Shown here in pieces: positions 3,792-6,625 of a stretch of DNA of 6,625 bases. The notes beneath the pieces were generated by a model. That model searched no databases. It was not told where the DNA came from and was given only the letters and a program-made list of their open reading frames with translations. The DNA is from CAYMOV01 sp964392085 (lineage in GTDB: Bacteria > Oederibacteriota > Muellerivitia > Muellerivitales > Muellerivitaceae). Position 1 is the first letter of the stretch, and every line of letters begins with the position of its first letter. The position numbers and the translations under genes are program-made. Where the stretch lies: positions 1 to 6,625 of the forward strand of contig CAYMOV010000132.1 in NCBI GenBank assembly GCA_964392085.1, in the 5' to 3' direction.

Positions 3792-5186
3792 TTACCGCAG
3801 GACCAGCACCTTGGCGTAATGGACGCCGGACGGCTCGGTCAGGACGATCAGGTAAACCCCGCTGGCGACGTCATTGGAAGAGCCGTTCTTGCAGTCCCAT
3901 TCCACCACGTCCACCCCCGCGTCGTGGAACCCCCTCCCCCGGAGGACCCGGACGCGTTCCCCGGCCGAGTTGTAGACCATCAACGAGCAGGTCCCCGGTT
4001 GGCAGATCGTCGTGGTGATGACCAGGGGCTGCGCGTCCCATCCCGGGCGACAGACGTTGCGCGAGAGGGCCATCGGGTTTCCGCAGGGGGCGGGAAAGGG
4101 GGTGGACGTCGGGGTCGGGGTGGGGGACCCGACTGTGGGGATGGGCGTCACGGTCGGCGTCTGGGTCCTCGTCGCGCTCGGGGTGAAGGTGGAGGTGGGT
4201 GGCGGCGTAGTTGAAGGTGTCGCCGTAGGGCTGGGCGTTCCCGTCGGGGTGCGCGTCGCGGTCGCGGTAAAGGTATAGGTTACCGTCGAGGTTGCGGTGG
4301 GCGTATCCGTCGCGATGGCGGCGGCGCAGGCTCCCCCACCCATGAAGCAAAACATGGCTTTGACGAAGTTCGTGTTCTCCGTTTGGATGGCGGTCGACAA
4401 GGTGGAAAAACGAAGGTAGGTGTTATCCCATACCGTCACGAGGTTCCCGACGCTTCCGGTCAGGCGAGCCAGCTGCCCGGCGCTTCCCTGCCACCCGGAT
4501 ACGATCGAGCGGTCCACGCCGTCCCCCCAATCGGCCAAGATCGGGTCACTGACGAAGTTCGTGCCGTTGAGGTACTGAAGGGGAATGCCCCCCGCCGCGA
4601 CGCCGGAAAAGCTGGTCGGGCCCGATTGGCCCGGGATGGCGCAGGGCAGGAGCGCCGTCGTCATATCCAGGCCGTTGCCGTTCGTTCCCGGGCAATCGGT
4701 GTAACCCGCCGTCACCGCGCCGATGGCGATGAGCAGGTCACTCATGCCCGAGTTCTTGCGGTTGAACGAGTTGAATTCACCGGCCAAGTAGAGGTTACCG
4801 CCCGATTGCAGGTAATTGACGGACTTGGTTTGCCAACAGGCGAGGAACGCGTCAAGGTCCGGATTGACCTGCGGGCAGGCGCCGGATGAGATGTTCAGGC
4901 ACCGGAGGTCCCAAACCTGGTTGTAGGCGCCCCAGTTGTCGCCCGTGGGGCAATAGGACGCCGCGACCACATCGATCGACGTCACTTGGGCGCCCGCCGC
5001 TACGAGGATACTCGTCACCACCGTCATGGGCTCGGCTGACGCCGTGGGAGCGGCTGAATTGTAATAGATCAAGACCTTGGTCGGCGGCGGGGTTTGGGCC
5101 TCGAGGAGGGCGGGAACCAGGAACAAGGCCAGGAAATAGGCGATCCCCGCCTTAAGGCGAATGGGGACCAACGGATTGGGGTTCAT
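3792..5186 (-). CDS. Secreted Cys-rich protein with Thr/Pro linker and FlgD-like C-terminal domain
   Basis: 464 aa from the ATG at 5184-5186. An in-frame GTG at 5220-5222 would add 12 residues but has no ribosome site and spoils the short basic N-terminus. Residues about 1-31 form a signal peptide (MNPNPLVPIRLK, then a hydrophobic core, then LLEAQ). Residues about 35-290 have alternating strand and helix patterns (TKVLIYYNSAAP; LQSGGNLYLAGEF) reminiscent of a GATase/flavodoxin-like alpha/beta fold; I cannot name the family. Residues about 294-366 are a low-complexity Thr/Pro/Ser linker. The last 90 or so residues resemble the FlgD-type Ig-like domain common at C-termini of secreted proteins (SLMVYNSAGERVRVLRGRG; NDVASGVYLIVLTEPSG; ending KVLVLR). 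About 13 Cys suggest disulfides in an extracytoplasmic protein. It is probably exported and surface-attached or released. The substrate is unknown. Confidence 0.85.
   Translation of the reverse strand: MNPNPLVPIRLKAGIAYFLALFLVPALLEAQTPPPTKVLIYYNSAAPTASAEPMTVVTSILVAAGAQVTSIDVVAASYCPTGDNWGAYNQVWDLRCLNISSGACPQVNPDLDAFLACWQTKSVNYLQSGGNLYLAGEFNSFNRKNSGMSDLLIAIGAVTAGYTDCPGTNGNGLDMTTALLPCAIPGQSGPTSFSGVAAGGIPLQYLNGTNFVSDPILADWGDGVDRSIVSGWQGSAGQLARLTGSVGNLVTVWDNTYLRFSTLSTAIQTENTNFVKAMFCFMGGGACAAAIATDTPTATSTVTYTFTATATRTPTGTPSPTATPSTTPPPTSTFTPSATRTQTPTVTPIPTVGSPTPTPTSTPFPAPCGNPMALSRNVCRPGWDAQPLVITTTICQPGTCSLMVYNSAGERVRVLRGRGFHDAGVDVVEWDCKNGSSNDVASGVYLIVLTEPSGVHYAKVLVLR
4095..4304 (-). repeat. Degenerate tandem repeat encoding the TPT-rich linker
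   Basis: About 70 codons alternate Thr with Pro, Ala, Ser and Val (for example TPTGTPSPTATPSTTPPPTS). On the plus strand this appears as runs built from GTCGG, GGGGT and GTGGG. It is a flexible, possibly glycosylated spacer between the N-terminal domain and the FlgD-like domain. Such sequence is prone to length change by slippage. Confidence 0.8.
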
Positions 5187-5257
5187 ATTGGCCCGACCTT
5201 TTGAGGGGGCGAATGCCTTCACGGCCGTTGCACGATGGTGGGTATGGACGTCCTGGG

Positions 5258-5263
5258 ATTATA
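5258..5263 (-). promoter_or_regulatory. -10 box for the secreted-protein gene
   Basis: The minus strand reads TATAAT exactly, within GCGGTATATAAT in an otherwise GC-rich stretch, about 70 bp upstream of the ATG at 5184-5186. A TTGGCG lies upstream, but at only 14 bp spacing. The -35 is therefore doubtful and the call rests on the -10. Confidence 0.4.
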
Positions 5264-5450
5264 TACCGCATAGGAGGCGCCAACGAGGACCTCGCCTCGG
5301 GGCGGGCCAAAATTTTGGGCGCTGATTTAATTGGCTCCGGGATTCCCGGCACCGGTTTCAGCTCGGGTCCCGGGGCAGGCCCGCATCCGTGGGGTCCGTG
5401 GATCGATGGGGCCGAAAAAAACGGCCTGACTCACCAGAATTCGCACCCGC

Positions 5451-5473
5451 CCGACTTCGTAGGATTACGCCGG
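5451..5473. repeat. Short imperfect inverted repeat, copy B
   Basis: CCGA, CTT, CGTA, GGAT, TACG and CCGG, aligned without gaps to copy A at 3744-3766 in the same orientation. The CGTA/TACG arms and flanking CCG/CGG are kept, while loop bases differ. The two copies bracket the secreted-protein gene. Confidence 0.7.
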
Positions 5474-5519
5474 GCGAGCCCGACCTTTGGGGTTCACCAA
5501 ACCAACAAGACCCAGACCC

Positions 5520-6625
5520 CTAATCCTCCGGAGAGTCATCGGAGGAATTGTCCTCCTTCTCCAAATCGTCGATGGATTTCGATTCCAACTCGATCTCGGT
5601 CGATCGGCCCTCGGTGAGGCCGGTCAGGATCCCCCACTTCATGGCCTCGTTGTATTCCTTCGGGAATATAGCCTTGTAGAACGCCACCTCCTGGTCCCGG
5701 TAGGCGATCCAGGATTTTTCCGCGTCCACCAAATCCTTCACGCACCCCTCCTCCACATACTCGTCTTTCCCCTTCAGCCTGTCCCGGAGGACCTTGTAGA
5801 CCCGGTTCAGCCTCAGGTCGGCCGTTTGGTACCCTTGGGCGGTGCCCTTCAGGGTCGGGTTCTTCTTCAACAGGGCCCCCAGGTCCAGGTCGAACTGGGC
5901 CAGCATCGGTTGGTAGGCTCCGTGCCGCAGTTCCTGGCCCATGGTCCCCCGACCGGCGATGGCGCAGGCGTCGATTTCCACCCAATCGCCCGCGGACTTC
6001 TGCCAGGCGTCCTCGTACTTGCGGAAGATGGCCTTGAACCCCGGCCCGAACCCCAGGAGCGCCCGGCGCAACAATAGGGTGTGTTCCAGTTTTTCCGCCT
6101 CATCCTCCAGGATGAAGTTACCCCGGCTGTGGCCGATGTCCGCCATGGTCAAGAACCCGTCGGCGCCGATCTGGTCGTTGTCCCGGTCCCCGCCCCCATC
6201 GTCCTCCCCCAGGGCCGCCCCCAGTTGTCCGATCGCCTCCAGTTTCCAGTCCGTTTCCTCATCTTGCCGTTTCCGGATAGCCCCCTCGGTCTTGGACCCT
6301 TTCCGGGCCCCCAAGGATTCCCTCCCGGTATTGAGCCCCTTCTCGAATTTGTCCAGGAAGGCCAGGGCCGCCTTCGGGCCCTGCTTCTGGTAAAGGATGT
6401 AGACGATCCGTCCAAAGTGCTTGTCGGGGTCGGTCATGTAGCACTTCAGGGCCTGGGCTTCGTCCTTCGGGAGCCCCACCCCCTGGTACCAGGCGTCGCA
6501 TAGGTCGCATTTTTCGCCCTTGTCGACGGCCAGGCGCAGGTACCGGTCGGCTTGGGCCGAATCCATGGGGCTAGGGGGGACGCCGTAGTAGTACGCCAAG
6601 CCGAGGTCGAGGCAGGCCCGGGGGA
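5520..6625 (-). CDS. Sel1-repeat protein with DUF1311/LprI-like C-terminal domain, 5' end outside window
   Basis: 367 residues are visible; the frame is open at the right edge, so the N-terminus and any signal peptide are missing. The first in-window codons read PRACLDLGLAYYYGVPPSPM, then DSAQADRYLRLAVDKGE. A shorter unit, CDLCDAWYQGVGLPKDEAQALKCY, follows. Both fit the Sel1 pattern (LGxxYxxG...A..y...A...G). A less defined helical middle contains an acidic Gly stretch, GEDDGGGDRDNDQ. The last 110 or so residues match DUF1311/LprI: ADLRLNRVYKVLRD, DAEKSWIAYRDQEVAFY and ILTGLTEGRSTEIE. LprI was described as a lysozyme inhibitor in Mycobacterium. In many bacteria the domain occurs in periplasmic proteins of unknown role, so lysozyme inhibition is not shown here. 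The C-terminus is strongly acidic (DDLEKEDNSSDDSPED). It is probably extracytoplasmic, in protein-protein contacts. Confidence 0.85.
   Translation of the reverse strand, partial: PRACLDLGLAYYYGVPPSPMDSAQADRYLRLAVDKGEKCDLCDAWYQGVGLPKDEAQALKCYMTDPDKHFGRIVYILYQKQGPKAALAFLDKFEKGLNTGRESLGARKGSKTEGAIRKRQDEETDWKLEAIGQLGAALGEDDGGGDRDNDQIGADGFLTMADIGHSRGNFILEDEAEKLEHTLLLRRALLGFGPGFKAIFRKYEDAWQKSAGDWVEIDACAIAGRGTMGQELRHGAYQPMLAQFDLDLGALLKKNPTLKGTAQGYQTADLRLNRVYKVLRDRLKGKDEYVEEGCVKDLVDAEKSWIAYRDQEVAFYKAIFPKEYNEAMKWGILTGLTEGRSTEIELESKSIDDLEKEDNSSDDSPED

Larger units (their letters stand above)
5187..5519. other. Intergenic region upstream of the secreted-protein gene
   Basis: 333 bp without a credible gene. 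It holds a -10 box (5258-5263), repeat copy B (5451-5473) with an adjoining CGGGC/GCCCG hairpin (5471-5482), and a GGCCG-A7-CGGCC stem-loop (5410-5426). No clear T-tailed terminator for the Sel1/LprI gene is visible. Confidence 0.6.

Noticed and set aside
3819..5155. Long plus-strand and alternate-frame open frames across the secreted-protein gene
   Set aside because: They follow from GC-rich, repetitive codons of the minus-strand gene and lack ribosome sites and recognisable domains.
5410..5426. GGCCG-A7-CGGCC stem-loop as a terminator
   Set aside because: The stem is only 5 bp and the homopolymer is in the loop, not after the stem. On the strand of the genes there is no trailing T-run.

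Overview
The window is about 6.6 kb of GC-rich bacterial DNA, and every gene I can support lies on the minus strand. The left half (about 1-3530) looks like an accessory island. The right half (about 3790-6625) holds two genes of a different kind: a secreted protein with a Thr/Pro-rich linker and a FlgD-like C-terminal domain, and a Sel1/LprI-type protein. The linker and the C-terminal domain suggest an uncultivated, Gram-negative-type lineage such as an FCB-like or candidate phylum. The sequence does not fix the taxon.

Layout, read from right to left in the direction of transcription. (1) 5520-6625: Sel1 repeats plus a DUF1311/LprI-like domain, 5' end outside the window. (2) 5187-5519: intergenic, with a -10 box and a short repeat. 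(3) 3792-5186: secreted protein. (4) 3531-3791: intergenic, with a second copy of that repeat and an isolated dyad. (5) 2968-3530: RhuM-family pseudogene with an in-frame stop, a frameshift and a missing C-terminal half. (6) 1211-2918: compact operon of an Xre-type repressor, an ImmA/IrrE metalloprotease and an unrecognised 213-aa protein. It is headed by two abutting, symmetric 21-bp operator-like dyads. (7) 912-1205: decayed fragments that look like ORF6N-domain coding sequence. (8) 1-815: nearly complete Bro-N (phage antirepressor-like) gene running off the left edge.

The main unusual feature is a set of 19-31 bp inverted repeats. They sit inside the Bro-N reading frame (602-630), inside the RhuM frame (3284-3310), three times in the ORF6N-like relic (996-1024, 1042-1070, 1144-1174) and once alone (3661-3679). 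Three of them share a 17-bp core of the form GGTYACRAAMTGTRACC (minus strand), although their gene contexts differ. In Bro-N the core encodes LVTKCNQL, in the ORF6N-like relic LVTNCDRF, and in the isolated copy LVTNCDHL. This suggests that the DNA palindrome itself is conserved, moved or recognised, separately from the protein around it.

The Xre/ImmA module is probably the working regulatory unit of the island. The repressor would bind its own promoter, the protease would relieve repression, and the third gene is a candidate effector or partner. RhuM and the ORF6N-like fragments appear to be debris of related antirepressor-type genes.
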